Notes: generated from the letters alone by a model not told the origin. Positions 43,210 through 51,984 are shown, numbered from the stretch's first letter. The stretch: DNA of 64,000 bases from JACMLD01 sp047602295 (GCA_047602295.1 JASGHP010000001.1:3286001-3350000); one strand, 5' to 3'. Numbers and translations are program-made.

Positions 43210-43569
43210 TTAAGCTTTTGGAGGAGGAAAATCTGTACCTGAAAAACCAGGAAGGAGAGGAGAGTGGCTAAACTTGTTGTATTCTTTTAGAACAAAATAA
43301 ATTTTTGAAGAGAAGCCAATTCTGCTGATAGGATGTGTGCCGGGAATATCGTCATATTTGCTGAGCGTATTCTTTTCCGGCAAGCTCTTTTTTGCTGCAT
43401 CTATATTTTCATAATGCAGATGGTATTTACCGTTTTCGTAGTGTACAGTAGCCACGTGTTCAGAATACCAGAAAATATGTGCTATACAATCTGCAATTGC
43501 TGGCATCAGCGGCCTGCATAAAAAGCTGCTGTACGCAAATAAGAGCATGTATAGTATGGCTTTCTTCAT
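43210..43569 (-). CDS. Small secreted protein upstream of the TonB receptor
   Basis: The 119-residue protein has a signal peptide (MKKAILYMLLFAYSSFLCRP) and a His/Tyr-rich central part (FWYSEHVATVHYENGKYHLHYENID). The C-terminus ends FSGTDFPPPKA. On the minus strand TATTTTCG (43589-43582) lies 12 bases before the ATG, so the transcript is probably almost leaderless. Small His-rich secreted proteins in this position precede TonB receptors for metals in many Bacteroidota; a metal-binding or sensing role is inferred. It is separated from the DUF4331 genes by a terminator. Confidence 0.72.
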   Translation of the reverse strand: MKKAILYMLLFAYSSFLCRPLMPAIADCIAHIFWYSEHVATVHYENGKYHLHYENIDAAKKSLPEKNTLSKYDDIPGTHPISRIGFSSKIYFVLKEYNKFSHSPLLPGFSGTDFPPPKA

Positions 43570-43652
43570 TTATTAGTGTGGCGAAAATATAGAATCAATG
43601 CTTATCAGCAATAAATTGGAGGGTAAAGACGTGATTGCAGCGGTAAAGAATG

Positions 43653-43685
43653 GTAAAACAGGCTGGCTATATAATACCAGCCTGT
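43653..43685 (-). terminator. Terminator after the DUF4331 gene pair
   Basis: ACAGGCTGG (43658-43666) and CCAGCCTGT (43677-43685) form a 9-bp stem with a 10-nt loop. On the minus strand TTTTACC follows, giving a short T run. Confidence 0.75.
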
Positions 43686-43700
43686 AATAACTTTATGTGT

Positions 43701-44231
43701 TTACCAGGGACTTGCCAGGTAGGGAAATGTGCTGGAGAATGCTTTATCATTTGCAGCTACATGGTCGCTGGTCAATCCGGGATTGGATTTTCCATCGGGG
43801 CCACCAAATAACAATAAAAGCTCTACATCAATCACATCATCAGAAAGCGTTCTTCCTGTCAATACATTGGTGCCGTCAAAGAATGTGGTAGTGCCGGTAG
43901 TAGATACATTCAATACATCAGTTGCTAACAATGTAGTCAATTGATCTGCTGTTTGCGTAAGTGCATTGGTTGTATAACCAGGGTTCAGCGCTAATAATTT
44001 TGTTTTAAATTTTGCCTGGAAAGCTGCACCCATTGCAGAAGGGATGGTGCCATTGAATTTATCTTTTTCAGAAGCATCTACAAATACAGTAGCAATTGCA
44101 GGTCTTGCCATTTGGTCGCCGGATTCATAATAAACTGTAGGCGCCGCAGGGCTATCGTCTTTTTTGCAGGAAGCTGCTATAACAATCAATGCCGTTAATA
44201 ACATTGCTGCTGGTATAAATGATTTTTTCAT
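43701..44231 (-). CDS. DUF4331-like lipoprotein, C-terminal-half type
   Basis: The 176-residue protein has a lipoprotein signal (lipobox IAASC, Cys near residue 22). Its mature part resembles the C-terminal half of DUF4331: ARPAIATVFVDASEKDKFN, GRTLSDDVIDVELLLLFGG and a final FPYLASPW. It follows the other DUF4331 gene by 43 bases. The two would together cover one full-length DUF4331 domain. The function of DUF4331 is not known. It was assigned by motif recollection and would benefit from a profile search. Confidence 0.75.
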   Translation of the reverse strand: MKKSFIPAAMLLTALIVIAASCKKDDSPAAPTVYYESGDQMARPAIATVFVDASEKDKFNGTIPSAMGAAFQAKFKTKLLALNPGYTTNALTQTADQLTTLLATDVLNVSTTGTTTFFDGTNVLTGRTLSDDVIDVELLLLFGGPDGKSNPGLTSDHVAANDKAFSSTFPYLASPW

Positions 44232-44274
44232 TGTCTGGTTATTTTAAAATTGAATGTTTATTGATAGTTGATGC

Positions 44275-44934
44275 TTATAATTTTTTCTTTGTTTCCACCC
44301 ACACGTTTACTTTTCCGCTTGAAGTGCCAAGCAATGAAACCGGAACTTCTACTGCAACGCTTAATACATTGGTACCTTTAAAAGTATCATTGCCTGGGTT
44401 ATTAAAACTAGTGGCTGTACCCGCAATGATTTTTTTGTATTGATCAAGATCGAAGAAGAATGGATCGTCACGCGGGCCTGCAAAAACTTTCATGCCATTG
44501 GTGCCAGTTGCAATTGTGGGAGTACTTGCGCTATAAGCCGTTACTGCAACAGACGCTGTTTTTGTACCTTCCAGTTTGCTTTTGGTACCGGTAGCAGATG
44601 GTGCAATAGGGCCATAGAAATTCATGTTGGTGCCATCGTAAATAGCTTGTATTACCAGGTCTTCAACATTGTCATTATTGTTATCAATGTTAAATTCAAT
44701 AAGCGTATTTACGTCAAATTTTGCTGTAGCAGTTGCACCCGGAGAAAGAAGCCCTTGCGTATTTGCTACAAACACCCTGCTGCTTGCATCAGCACCTTTA
44801 AAAGCGTACACATCTGTAATGTCTGTAGCCTGACCAGTTACGGCTGGCGCATCAATGTGATCGGCTGCCCATATTATACCGCCGCCCAGTGCAATGGCAG
44901 CTATAGCAGCTACAATGATTTTGTTCTTTTTCAT
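44275..44934 (-). CDS. DUF4331 secreted protein, N-terminal-half type
   Basis: The 219-residue protein has a signal peptide and begins its mature part with ADHIDAPAVTGQATDITDVYAF, the DUF4331 N-terminal signature (SHxDAP...DxxDxYAF). It continues with VLSVAVEVPVSLLG near the end. DUF4331 proteins are usually one chain of about 400-500 residues; here the domain seems split between this gene and the next. The pair precedes the secreted-protein/TonB/HupE genes on the same strand, a combination I recall in other Bacteroidota. Periplasmic or surface location is expected. Confidence 0.82.
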   Translation of the reverse strand: MKKNKIIVAAIAAIALGGGIIWAADHIDAPAVTGQATDITDVYAFKGADASSRVFVANTQGLLSPGATATAKFDVNTLIEFNIDNNNDNVEDLVIQAIYDGTNMNFYGPIAPSATGTKSKLEGTKTASVAVTAYSASTPTIATGTNGMKVFAGPRDDPFFFDLDQYKKIIAGTATSFNNPGNDTFKGTNVLSVAVEVPVSLLGTSSGKVNVWVETKKKL

Positions 44935-45140
44935 TTTTAAGTTTTTTTGGTTTTAAATGCTGATAGAGTTACGCAGGGCTATTGTTTTTAGATTTGCGAG
45001 TAACTGCATTAATTTTGTATGTGCACTGAAACGCTTGCTGGTAGCGGGTTTTATTAGAAAAAATGTTTTATATCGGGTAGATATTTGCTGAATTAATACC
45101 GAAAAAGAGGGAAGTTTTTAAGGAGGAATGAGGGAATATC

Positions 45141-45148
45141 TATATTTG
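45141..45148 (+). promoter_or_regulatory. -7 box of the CBS-domain protein gene
   Basis: TATATTTG is a perfect match to TAnnTTTG, 57 bases before the ATG at 45206. A convincing -33 TTTG is not visible. Confidence 0.5.
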
Positions 45149-45205
45149 CGTACAGGAATTTTGTTTTCACATAAAAAACACGAACTTTAAGAAAAAAACT
45201 ACCGT

Positions 45206-45661
45206 ATGAGAATAGTGAAAGATATTCTTGACAGCAAAGCACAGGCCTTTAATATTGTTCAAACAGGTACGTTGGTAATTGATGCACTTACTATGCTTAA
45301 TTCTGTAAACCTCAGCTACCTGATTGTAATGGACAAGGATGAATACAAAGGACTTTTTTGCGAGCGGGATTATAGCCGCAACGTTATATTGAAAGGCCGG
45401 TCAAGCGATAAGACAAAAGTAGAAGAAGTAATGACAACTGAATTGCCGGTTGTTGCGCTTACGGATAGCGTAGAATATTGCATGAACTTTATGAATGCCA
45501 GCAAAACCCGTTACCTGCTTGCATATGACGGCAATCGTTTTGAAGGAGTGGTTACCATTCATGATTTATTGCGCCAGGTGATTGCCAATAAAGAAGATGT
45601 GTTTGACAGCAGTGTTGCCAGCAGCTTGCTGGATAATGAAGAAAGTGGCCGCATTTATTAG
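45206..45661 (+). CDS. CBS-domain protein
   Basis: The 151-residue protein consists of two CBS motifs (about residues 10-65 and 75-135). They carry LVIDALTMLNSVNLSYLIVMD, CERDYSRNVILKGRSS and VEEVMTTELPVVALTDSVEYCMNFM. Paired CBS domains bind adenine nucleotides or SAM and act as energy sensors. Stand-alone proteins of this length with CxRDYxRxxxLxGxxS are widespread. It has its own promoter-like box and terminator and so forms a one-gene unit between oppositely oriented neighbours. Confidence 0.92.
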   Translation: MRIVKDILDSKAQAFNIVQTGTLVIDALTMLNSVNLSYLIVMDKDEYKGLFCERDYSRNVILKGRSSDKTKVEEVMTTELPVVALTDSVEYCMNFMNASKTRYLLAYDGNRFEGVVTIHDLLRQVIANKEDVFDSSVASSLLDNEESGRIY

Positions 45662-45678
45662 GACATATTTTATTAAAG

Positions 45679-45710
45679 AAAGCCCCGCTAATATATTTTA
45701 GCGGGGCTTT
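45679..45710. terminator. Bidirectional terminator after the CBS gene
   Basis: AAAGCCCCGCTA (45679-45690) pairs perfectly with TAGCGGGGCTTT (45699-45710) around an 8-nt loop and is followed by TTTATTTG. It serves the CBS gene and possibly the convergent outer-membrane protein gene. Confidence 0.9.
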
Positions 45711-45737
45711 TTATTTGCTTTGTTCCTGTTTTATCTG

Positions 45738-48338
45738 TTATTGTTGCATACTTTCTGATGAACCTTGATCTGCTTTCATGTTTTTTCTCTTAAATAAAGA
45801 CATATCTATTTTACCAAAACGATAGCTGAAGTTTAGCCTAACCATCTGCGGATCACGCAAGCGATTGTACTGTTGTGTAAAATATTCGCTGTAAGAATAT
45901 TGGTTTGATACCCTTGTACGGAATATATCGTTTATGCTTAAGGTTACAGCCAAAGCCTTACTTTTCAGGAAAGTCTTTTTAACAGCCAGATCAACACCCC
46001 ACGACGGGCTTATATAACCTTGCGATGAACTTTGTGCCTGGCCAAAGGGTGGTCCCATCATTCCCTGGTTGGTATTTACAGGAAGATTTGTTTTTGACTG
46101 ATAAGTAGCAGTAAGCTGTACTGTAAAATCTGAAGGCAATTTAAAATTGCTGTTGAATTTGCCAAACCAGCTCCACATAGCAGCTTGTGAATTGCTATCT
46201 GTTTTTATCTGCGAATTATATACGTTTATATTGGTAGAAATGTCCCACCATTTTGTAAGGTAATTCTGTGCTGTTACTTCCGCACCTGCAGCATAACTGG
46301 AGTTTGCATTAATATAAGTATTGATCAACTCCTGGTTACCAGTAGCAGGATCAATTTCCTGGTCGAGGTAACGGGTAATCAGGTTGCTGGTATGTTTATA
46401 GTATAAAGAGCCCAGTAAGGTATTGTTACCCGTAAATGTTTTCAGGTAAGATAATTCCAGCGACTGTGTAAACTCAGGCACCAGTCCGGGGTTTCCCTTT
46501 GTAATATTTAATTTATCGGTATAATCAATAAAAGGAATTAGCTGGAAGAAATTCGGCCTGTTTATACGACGGCTATAGCTTAATTGCAATTGCTGGTTGT
46601 CTTTCAGTTTTTGAGTAAGAAACACAGATGGGAAAAGGCTTACAGGATAACTGTTTTTAAATTTCTCACCATTGTTGGTTAACTCGCCCGCATAATTGGA
46701 GCTTTCCGCCCTCAATCCAAGTTTATAACTGAAATCCTTAAACGCAGATGAATAAGTAAGATATGCTGCATATACATTGTCCGTATTTTTATAATTGCTG
46801 GTGGCAGATGGAACCAGGTTATAAGCGGTACCATCATATAAATAAGTGTTGTTGTTATTGATGCGGCTGCGCAATGCTGCACGAAGGCCTGCTTCAATTT
46901 TTGTGGCTTTGCCTACAGGTTTTGTATAATCGGTCTGAATTACCAGGTTTTTATCAGAGCCATCGCCCAAAACTCTTTGTAATTCCTGGCTGGCAACTGA
47001 GCCATTGCTGGCGAAATAATTGGTTGTATAATCAGACTGGTTATTATTCTTGCCGGCAAAATAGTTCAGGTCTGCCGTCAGTTCTTCTCCTTCTTTTGCA
47101 AAAAGATGTTTCATGCCCAATGCAAGTCCCTGGCCATTAAAAATCCTTTCACCAGTTGATATGCGGTTGCTGTTAGCAGAAATCTTTCCGGAATTATAAA
47201 GGCTGTCGGTAACAATATCAATTGCTTCGTAAGGTCTAAATTCTCCGTGTACTTTAAAACCTGTTAATGAAAGCGTAGTTTTATTGGTTATAAAATAATC
47301 CAGGCCAAGTTTGCCGAATATAAAACCACCATTTGTTTTATTATTGTTTTGCTGATTAACAGTTGTTCTTGGAGTATCAAGCAAATTCACCCTGTCTGTG
47401 GTGCCAAGAGTGCGGTTTTTCATCTGGTTGCCCATCAGGCTGGCAGAAAGGTTTATTTTATTTTGGCGGACATTGAAGTCGAAGCCGCCATTTACAGCAC
47501 CACGTTTGTCCACGCCTGCACGCACGTTGCCATTATAACCGGTTTTCCTGTTCTTTTTCAAAACTATATTAAGAATACCTGCTCCACCACCAGAGGCATC
47601 ATATTTTGCAGAAGGGTTGGTAATTACTTCCACGCTCTCAATAGCATCTGCTGGTATCTGGTCAAGCGTCAGGGTGGTGGGTCTGCCATCTACATATAAT
47701 TGAGGTGCTGCATTGCGCAAAGTAACATTCCCATCTATATCAACATTCAAAGAAGGCACATTCTTCATTACGTCTAACGCTGTGCCACCAGCGCTAACAA
47801 TATTTTTTTCTACATTAAAGACTTTCTTGTCTGCATCCAATTTTACCAATGGTTTGTTAGCTGTTACTGTTACATTCGCCAATTGGGTTACATCTGTAGT
47901 CAATTTTATTTTGCCCAGGTCTTTATCAAAAGAAGGCATTGCTCCGCCGGCAGGAGGTGCAGAACCGGGAGGAGGCATAAATGAAATAGTTTGCTCATAA
48001 CTTTTATAACCACTAATAGATATTTTCAATTTTAGGGTGCCCATTATAGGTAGCTCCTCAAAATTGAACTCGCCGTTGCTTTTGGTAGTAGCTCCTTTCA
48101 GCAATACTTCTTTTGTCTTTTTGGTAGCAGTATCAAACTTGTTGTGCATTAATACAATCGACACATCGCTCAGTGGCTTGCCGGCAGTATCAACTATTTT
48201 ACCATAAATATGTCCATTAGAAGGCGGGCCACCTTGTCCGCCCGGAAAGGCGCCGCCTGGAGGCATTCCGCCGCCGGGTTGGGCCAATAGAAAATGTGCT
48301 GCAAACAGAAAGGTGATTATTATAGCTATTTTTTTCAT
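45738..48338 (-). CDS. Outer-membrane beta-barrel family protein (TonB-receptor-like)
   Basis: The 866-residue protein has a signal peptide, then a Gly/Pro-rich stretch (about 20-42, PGGGMPPGGAFPGGQGGPP). A CarboxypepD_reg-like domain (about 44-150) and a plug (about 160-260, with VMKNVPSLNVDIDGNVTLRN and YDASGGGAGILNIVLKKN) follow. The large C-terminal barrel is of the Outer_membrane beta-barrel family type. Such proteins resemble TonB receptors, but their substrates are mostly unknown. TACATTTG at 48365-48358 on the minus strand is a good -7 box 20 bases before the ATG. The LolA-like gene upstream is separated by a terminator. Confidence 0.9.
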   Translation of the reverse strand: MKKIAIIITFLFAAHFLLAQPGGGMPPGGAFPGGQGGPPSNGHIYGKIVDTAGKPLSDVSIVLMHNKFDTATKKTKEVLLKGATTKSNGEFNFEELPIMGTLKLKISISGYKSYEQTISFMPPPGSAPPAGGAMPSFDKDLGKIKLTTDVTQLANVTVTANKPLVKLDADKKVFNVEKNIVSAGGTALDVMKNVPSLNVDIDGNVTLRNAAPQLYVDGRPTTLTLDQIPADAIESVEVITNPSAKYDASGGGAGILNIVLKKNRKTGYNGNVRAGVDKRGAVNGGFDFNVRQNKINLSASLMGNQMKNRTLGTTDRVNLLDTPRTTVNQQNNNKTNGGFIFGKLGLDYFITNKTTLSLTGFKVHGEFRPYEAIDIVTDSLYNSGKISANSNRISTGERIFNGQGLALGMKHLFAKEGEELTADLNYFAGKNNNQSDYTTNYFASNGSVASQELQRVLGDGSDKNLVIQTDYTKPVGKATKIEAGLRAALRSRINNNNTYLYDGTAYNLVPSATSNYKNTDNVYAAYLTYSSAFKDFSYKLGLRAESSNYAGELTNNGEKFKNSYPVSLFPSVFLTQKLKDNQQLQLSYSRRINRPNFFQLIPFIDYTDKLNITKGNPGLVPEFTQSLELSYLKTFTGNNTLLGSLYYKHTSNLITRYLDQEIDPATGNQELINTYINANSSYAAGAEVTAQNYLTKWWDISTNINVYNSQIKTDSNSQAAMWSWFGKFNSNFKLPSDFTVQLTATYQSKTNLPVNTNQGMMGPPFGQAQSSSQGYISPSWGVDLAVKKTFLKSKALAVTLSINDIFRTRVSNQYSYSEYFTQQYNRLRDPQMVRLNFSYRFGKIDMSLFKRKNMKADQGSSESMQQ

Positions 48339-48357
48339 ATTGTCTCTTTTAGCGGCA

Positions 48358-48365
48358 CAAATGTA
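48358..48365 (-). promoter_or_regulatory. -7 box of the outer-membrane barrel gene
   Basis: TACATTTG fits TAnnTTTG and lies between the upstream terminator and the ATG at 48338. Confidence 0.5.
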
Positions 48366-48428
48366 TCCTGAGGTAGGAAATTGTACGGGTCAAATGAGAC
48401 AACAGGGGAAAATAATGCGACGAAAAAC

Positions 48429-48464
48429 AAAAACGCCCCGCAATTGAAAAAGCGGGGCGTTTTT
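48429..48464 (-). terminator. Terminator after the LolA-like gene
   Basis: AAAAACGCCCCGC (48429-48441) and GCGGGGCGTTTTT (48452-48464) form a perfect 13-bp stem with A and T runs at both ends. Confidence 0.9.
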
Positions 48465-48486
48465 AAGCCTTTTTAGCAGTAAAAGA

Positions 48487-49194
48487 TTATTTAGGCATAT
48501 TGAATATTGTAGGATCAATTGTTTTATTAATTTCCACTTTTTTTATTGTAGTAGTAAGCTGAAACTGCCCTAAATCTGTACCAATTGTATAGGGCACAGA
48601 ATAGCCAATATCTGTTTTCTTGTAATCAGTCATGCTTACATTTACTTCCACTTCATTGCCCATCATAGTAGCTTTCTTGGTTACTTTTGAAAGCAGGAAA
48701 GTTGCGTCATCAATAAAATAAGTTGTTTCAGATTTTTCTTTAGTAACCAGTTTTAATTTATAGGTTTTGCCTTCTTTACCCTGTAATGTAACCGTACTTC
48801 CTTTTGCTGCATAATCAAACAATGCACCGCCAACATCTATCTGGTCTTTTCCTGCATTGTAAATTTCCTGAGGCATAGCTTCTGCTGCACCACCACTCAT
48901 TGGGTTTACAGACCAACCACCTTTATCGGTATAGCATTGAATGGCCTTCATCCCGTTAAACTCAGACTCAGTTTTGTATCCTTTGCCATTTAAGATGGTA
49001 ACCGTTGTAGGATTGTCTCCACCCATTACCTGTACAGAGCCTTCCAGGTAAACACTATTTATTTTTTTAATAACGTCTTTACCACCAATGGCATCAATGT
49101 ATTTTGAAACAATCTCATCAGCCGTTTGCGCTTTTAAAGAAACGGCCGCCAATGTAGCTGTCATAATGAACACAGAACAAACTATCTTTTTCAT
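48487..49194 (-). CDS. Outer-membrane lipoprotein-sorting-like (LolA-fold) secreted protein
   Basis: The 235-residue protein has a signal peptide (cleavage near SLKAQT) and a beta-rich mature part. DEIVSKYIDAIGGKDVIKKI, EGSVQVMGG and YFIDDATFLLSKVTKK resemble LolA/LolB-like proteins of Bacteroidota. The fold binds acyl chains of lipoproteins in the Lol pathway, but many Bacteroidota paralogues of this size have no proven role. It is a single-gene unit with a good promoter and a strong terminator. The homology is moderate. Confidence 0.72.
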   Translation of the reverse strand: MKKIVCSVFIMTATLAAVSLKAQTADEIVSKYIDAIGGKDVIKKINSVYLEGSVQVMGGDNPTTVTILNGKGYKTESEFNGMKAIQCYTDKGGWSVNPMSGGAAEAMPQEIYNAGKDQIDVGGALFDYAAKGSTVTLQGKEGKTYKLKLVTKEKSETTYFIDDATFLLSKVTKKATMMGNEVEVNVSMTDYKKTDIGYSVPYTIGTDLGQFQLTTTIKKVEINKTIDPTIFNMPK

Positions 49195-49228
49195 TTTTGC
49201 TGATTTAATATTTATTATTGTTGCCCGC

Positions 49229-49261
49229 CAAAGTTATGTATTACAAGCTGCAAAAGACAAA
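49229..49261 (-). promoter_or_regulatory. Promoter of the LolA-like gene
   Basis: On the minus strand TAACTTTG (49236-49229) is preceded after 21 bp by TTTG (49261-49258), a full match to the Bacteroidota consensus. Confidence 0.65.
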
Positions 49262-49405
49262 AAACCATATTGCCAGGGCCCTAACATTTGCTTTTTTTTA
49301 TGAGCGGTGATATAAACATGTTAATAATGCCAGCAGCAGTAATATGATCTAAGGATGGTTGCAATATTTGTGCTGCAATTTGCTGGAATCACCTGAAACG
49401 CATAA

Positions 49406-49450
49406 TCTCCAGCATTTGCGGCAATGCTATGCGTCCGCAAACCCTGGAGA
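49406..49450. repeat. REP-like 16-bp imperfect palindrome
   Basis: TCTCCAGCATTTGCGG (49406-49421) and CCGCAAACCCTGGAGA (49435-49450) pair at 14 of 16 positions around a 13-nt loop. It starts about 22 bases after the stop of the secreted protein gene on the minus strand and lacks a T run, so a dispersed palindrome is more likely than a terminator. Confidence 0.55.
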
Positions 49451-49471
49451 CTATTTCTCTGTTTTAAAAAT

Positions 49472-49912
49472 TTACTTGACAATTGTTTTCACTGGAGACC
49501 AGTTGTGCGTTCCTACGTTTTCCATTAATATTTTTTGATCTGCATTTTCAAGCGTTAAAAAATACCTTGTTTCATTACCAATGGCGTATTCAGTTAATTC
49601 AGAAATCCAGTAACCAGTGTAATTCTTACGGTAAGAAGCCTGCAGGCTTATCGGTAAATCAGTTGACAAAATATTGCGGGATACGGCAATCAGTTTTCCT
49701 TCCTCTGAAATAAGCGCTTTCAAAAGCAAATTATTTTCCTGGAAAGCAACTTTGTAGTAATGGTCTTCTTTTTCCCATTTTACATCTGTTGCATTTGTAA
49801 ATGCTTCAGAAAAGGTTAATAAAGCATTTTTGCTGATGCCATTATCGTTGGCAAATGTAGTGCCGATAGCAAGCATAATGAATGCTGCTATTGTGATGAT
49901 TTTCTTTTTCAT
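49472..49912 (-). CDS. Small secreted PepSY-like protein
   Basis: The 146-residue protein has a signal peptide ending near GTTFAN. Its mature part has an alternating helix-strand pattern: LLTFSEAFTNATDVKWEKEDHYYKVAFQENN, then VSRNILSTDLPISLQASYRKNY. This pattern is typical of PepSY-like/BLIP-type domains in Bacteroidota. TATTTTTG at 49968-49961 on the minus strand is a suitable -7 box. The gene lies between the LytTR regulator and the LolA-like gene without obvious coupling. Function unknown. Confidence 0.72.
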   Translation of the reverse strand: MKKKIITIAAFIMLAIGTTFANDNGISKNALLTFSEAFTNATDVKWEKEDHYYKVAFQENNLLLKALISEEGKLIAVSRNILSTDLPISLQASYRKNYTGYWISELTEYAIGNETRYFLTLENADQKILMENVGTHNWSPVKTIVK

Positions 49913-50045
49913 TTCTTTGATTTTATAATTTTAAAAAATTCGTTTGCGTTTATTGCAGAACAAAAATAAAACGCTTAATTACTTATAAAATCTAAATGAG
50001 ATGAATCAGAAATATCCTGATACGAAAGATGAATTGTAAATGTTT

Positions 50046-50762
50046 TTAGCCGTGTTTGCCGGTAAAAGCAGCAATAGCATCACGATAGTTTTCACCAACC
50101 GGTAATTCTATGCTATCAATGAATACACCGCTTTTTCTTACAGAAGTAATGTGTTTGGCAGCTACAATATACGATTTGTGTATACGCATAAATAATGAAG
50201 AAGGTAATTCGTCTTCCAGCGATTTCATACTCATGCGTGTAATGATTGCTTTGCTGCTGCTTTTCAGATGAATTTTTATATAATCTTTCAGTCCTTCAAT
50301 GTAGGTGATATCATCGAAAACTACTTTCAGGAGACTGTAATCTACGTTTACAAAAAAATATTCCGGCGTATTGGCATTGGCGCTGACTTGTTGTGGTTTG
50401 TTTTTTAGTTGAAAAAGATCGTTAGCCTTATTGCATGCTTTTATGAAACGTTGCAAAGAAACAGGTTTTACCAGGTAGTCCACCACATCCAATTCAAAAC
50501 CTTCCAATGCATATTTTTCGTAAGCAGTTACAAGAATAAACATCGGCTTATCTTTCAATGTCTGAATAAACTGCAAACCTGTAAGGCCAGGCATTTGTAT
50601 GTCAAGGAATATTAGATCAACCGTTTGTTCCTGCAATAGCTTCATTGCTTCCATGGCATTATCGCAAGCAGCTACCAGTTGCAGGTAAGGTACTTTGCTG
50701 ATATTGTCTGTAAGCAAATCCAATGCTAGCGGCTCATCATCTATTGCAAGGCATTTTATCAT
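50046..50762 (-). CDS. LytTR-family response regulator
   Basis: The 238-residue protein has a receiver (AIDDEPLALDLL, phospho-aspartate in LIFLDIQMPGLTG, lysine in YLVKPVS) and a C-terminal LytTR DNA-binding domain (about residues 135-235). The latter carries YFFVNVDYSLLKVVFDDITYIEGLKDYIKIHL and FMRIHKSYIVA. LytTR regulators bind promoter direct repeats. The gene starts 32 bases after the LytS-like kinase stop and forms a two-component pair with it. Targets are unknown. Confidence 0.95.
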   Translation of the reverse strand: MIKCLAIDDEPLALDLLTDNISKVPYLQLVAACDNAMEAMKLLQEQTVDLIFLDIQMPGLTGLQFIQTLKDKPMFILVTAYEKYALEGFELDVVDYLVKPVSLQRFIKACNKANDLFQLKNKPQQVSANANTPEYFFVNVDYSLLKVVFDDITYIEGLKDYIKIHLKSSSKAIITRMSMKSLEDELPSSLFMRIHKSYIVAAKHITSVRKSGVFIDSIELPVGENYRDAIAAFTGKHG

Positions 50763-50794
50763 AGCAGTAAATTTTTAGTATTGGAAATTTTTGT

Positions 50795-51835
50795 CTAGCT
50801 CAGGTTTATTTTCAAAGACACTACAAACCAGTTATTGTTGGTAGTAATATCCAGGCTGTGATTTTTTCCGTATAATAAATTTAAACGGCGTTTTACATTG
50901 GCCAGACCAATACCGGAAGTTTTGTCTTTTACTTCTGCTGAATCGGGGTTGTATTTATTGCTTACGGTAAAGTGCAATACATTTTTTTGCGCTTCAAGGT
51001 CAATGTCAATCTGGGCATCTTCTATCATGCCCGTACCATGTTTAAATGCGTTTTCTACAAAAGGGATAAGCAACATCGGCTCCAATTGGTATTGGTTATC
51101 CATAGTGCTCATATGTACATTCACCTGCACTTTTTTGCCAAAACGCTGCTGCTGCAAATCAATATAGCTTTGCAGGTAATCCATCTCTTTTTCAATTGAC
51201 ACCTTTTCTTCGTCTGCTTCGTAAAGCATATAGCGCATTAATGATGATAGTTTAATCAATGATGGCTCCAGCAATTCAGATTGTTTCCGAGCCAGCGCCA
51301 CCATATTGTTCAGTACATTGAACATGAAATGCGGGCTTACCTGCGAACGCAATAAAGAAAGCTCCGTTTTCAGCATTTCATTTTGCTTTTCCTGCGCCAA
51401 TGCATCACTTTGTATTTTGTCTTTAATAAGCTGGTAAGTGGTACCCAAAGCAAAAAAGAATACATAGATGAGCAGGTTAAAGAAAATAGCCCGGGATTCA
51501 AAATCGGTTCTTTTGAAAAAAAAGATGGATAAAAGGTATACTTCCGTAAGAATAGCTAAGTAAGTAACAATTTGGGCTGCGGTAAATTGCCAGTACTTTT
51601 TTCTGTGCAATATGAATCGCGGCACCAATACATAGGCGTTGAAATAAAAAACCGCCAGCCATGAGAAATTCAATATCCAGCTAAAATAAGTGCTGGCATC
51701 CGGACGCTCTTCTGTTTTTGGCCTGTTATCATGCTCGGGTGATCGCAACAGATAAGGCAATGAAAAGAAGAATGTCCATGCGGCTACATGCAACAATACA
51801 ACTACCCATTTTTTAGAATACCAGGCTGCTTTCAT
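50795..51835 (-). CDS. LytS/YehU-type sensor histidine kinase
   Basis: The 346-residue protein has four membrane helices in the first 150 residues and a coiled coil. A His_kinase domain follows with phospho-histidine in LRSQVSPHFMFNVLNNMVALARK, and a HATPase with PFVENAFKHGTG and KTSGIGLANVKRRL. It is the partner of the LytTR regulator. The sensor has no large extracytoplasmic domain, so the signal is probably sensed within the membrane. It lies downstream of the paired secreted proteins on the same strand, separated by a back-to-back heptamer element. Confidence 0.94.
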   Translation of the reverse strand: MKAAWYSKKWVVVLLHVAAWTFFFSLPYLLRSPEHDNRPKTEERPDASTYFSWILNFSWLAVFYFNAYVLVPRFILHRKKYWQFTAAQIVTYLAILTEVYLLSIFFFKRTDFESRAIFFNLLIYVFFFALGTTYQLIKDKIQSDALAQEKQNEMLKTELSLLRSQVSPHFMFNVLNNMVALARKQSELLEPSLIKLSSLMRYMLYEADEEKVSIEKEMDYLQSYIDLQQQRFGKKVQVNVHMSTMDNQYQLEPMLLIPFVENAFKHGTGMIEDAQIDIDLEAQKNVLHFTVSNKYNPDSAEVKDKTSGIGLANVKRRLNLLYGKNHSLDITTNNNWFVVSLKINLS

Positions 51836-51913
51836 GCCGCCAAATTATAAAGATATCCCGGTAAAAAATGCAGAATACAAAATCTTGCGACGAAGCAGGA
51901 TTTTTTCGATACC

Positions 51914-51984
51914 AAGAAGGTTTATGGTCAAAGTTGTAGGGTAGAAGGTCTTAAACCTTACACCATACGCCTTATACCTTAACT
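51914..51984. repeat. Back-to-back five-plus-five heptamer element
   Basis: Five plus-strand units of the form NNNANGG (AAGAAGG, TTTATGG, TCAAAGT, TGTAGGG, TAGAAGG; 51914-51948) are followed after one base by five units of the form CTTANAC (CTTAAAC, CTTACAC, CATACGC, CTTATAC, CTTAACT; 51950-51984). The second array overlaps the stop codon of the minus-strand gene at 51983. The halves are opposed in orientation with no core. Confidence 0.75.
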
